Below, piece by piece: positions 15,382 to 15,807 of a stretch of 15,807 bases of DNA (position 1 is the first letter of the stretch; every line of letters starts with the position of its first letter). Below the pieces are notes generated by a model. That model saw nothing but the letters and a program-made list of their open reading frames with translations, did no database searches and had not been told where the DNA came from. The stretch spans positions 1 through 15,807 of the forward strand of contig CALEKA010000113.1 of the NCBI GenBank assembly GCA_937898715.1, given 5' to 3'. A program made the translations under genes and the position numbers. This DNA comes from an uncultured Prevotella sp. GTDB taxonomy: Bacteria > Bacteroidota > Bacteroidia > Bacteroidales > Bacteroidaceae.

Positions 15382-15807
15382 TAACGTTTTGTGGATTGAT
15401 TTTGAAATTTAGGTGCAAAGGTTATGCAAGGTGAGAGCAATGAAAGCTTGCTTTCAGATTGCCGAACCGTAGCTAATCTTATGCAAAGGTACGCAATTTA
15501 TCTGAATAATACTTAATAACGTGCTTCGCTTTAGCTTGAATTCTGGGGTATTGTGGTGATGAAACCACTTTAGTCTCATGACTCCTTGTCTTTCTATTCG
15601 ATGAGTTTCCCCCTCTTTCCCCCGTCCAAGCACCTTCGTGCAGCCGTTTCGACCTGTACGTTCTCCCATCTGCAGATGAGCAACGAGCCGTCTGCCACCG
15701 CCCAGTGGCAGCATTGCCACCGCCCGGTGTACGATGAAAGAAAGAAAGTCTGCAGGGCAGACGCATCAAATCCGAGAACATTTAACACGTCTGTTAACAT
15801 GTTATAT
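15382..15807. other. non-coding right-end region with short palindromes
   Basis: No convincing gene was found in these 426 bp. Minus-strand frames of 68-100 codons have low-complexity, basic, unfolded-looking products without recognisable motifs. Visible structure: CTGCCAC/GTGGCAG hairpin (15692-15711) whose first half recurs as TGCCACCGCCC at 15715-15725, a GTCTGC/GCAGAC hairpin (15748-15762), and overlapping palindromes TTAACA-CGTC-TGTTAA (15782-15797) and TAACATGTTA (15795-15804) at the edge. The last pair could be a regulator site for a gene beyond the window. Confidence 0.6.
15484..15491 (-). promoter_or_regulatory. candidate -7 element for the SulP gene
   Basis: The minus strand reads TACCTTTG, a perfect TAnnTTTG match, about 103 bp upstream of ATG 15381. 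No TTTG or TTG is found at the -33 distance, so the support is partial. A weaker element, AACCTTTG, lies at 15414-15421. Confidence 0.4.

Noticed and set aside
15454..15800. Three overlapping minus-strand frames of 68-100 codons at the right end
   Set aside because: They compete in different frames, have no motifs and overlap palindromes and the candidate SulP -7 element; likely non-coding.

Overview
The window looks like a chromosomal segment from a member of the Bacteroidales (Bacteroidota), probably Prevotella-like, although the genus is only a guess. The reasons are an outer-membrane beta-barrel receptor with a carboxypeptidase-regulatory-like N-terminus, a family S46 dipeptidyl-peptidase, intergenic sequences matching the Bacteroidetes -7 promoter element TAnnTTTG (several with TTTG or TTG about 20 bp upstream), and starts without clear Shine-Dalgarno sequences. 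UAA and UGA both end normal genes here, so the standard bacterial code applies. No tRNA, rRNA, CRISPR array, insertion sequence or prophage gene was seen.

Left block (127-4778, all minus strand). Transcription runs right to left: an ABC ATPase (3870-4706), a six-helix membrane protein that is its likely permease (3024-3848), a short YtrA-type GntR regulator (2528-2893) and a TonB-dependent-receptor-like outer membrane protein (127-2463). The receptor reading frame is cut by one in-frame UAA at 1417-1419. The ATPase promoter (4748-4778) overlaps a near-palindrome, AGTGTT-N12-TACACT, that closely resembles the operator known for Bacillus YtrA, so the regulator probably represses its own operon. 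The regulator/receptor junction carries a 25-nt direct repeat (24/25 identical). A good minus-strand promoter at 19-49 points out of the left edge.

Centre-left (4779-7337). A secreted S46 dipeptidyl-peptidase of the DPP7 type (5007-7145, minus) is followed by tandem hairpins, including a 22-bp terminator stem. Its promoter lies in the region shared with the divergent efflux operon.

Centre (7338-13496, plus strand). This is a heavy-metal-type RND efflux operon: a small His-rich membrane-anchored protein starting at GTG 7338 almost on top of its promoter, a His-rich lipoprotein membrane-fusion adaptor, a CzcA/CusA-class pump and a TolC/CusC-like outer-membrane channel whose start overlaps the pump stop by 4 bp (ATGA). 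The adaptor-pump gap is unusually repeat-rich: two 30-bp direct repeats, a long-range inverted repeat and six tandem heptamers ending 4 bp before the pump ATG. The pump gene also contains a 39-bp in-frame tandem duplication.

Right block (13497-15807). A compound palindrome with perfect 26-bp arms lies between the convergent channel gene and a SulP-family anion transporter with a STAS domain (13690-15381, minus). The last 426 bp are apparently non-coding and hold a candidate SulP promoter and several short palindromes. I did not find a wholly new multi-gene system. The most unusual items are the broken receptor, the candidate YtrA-like operator, the repeat-built adaptor/pump junction and the compound palindrome.
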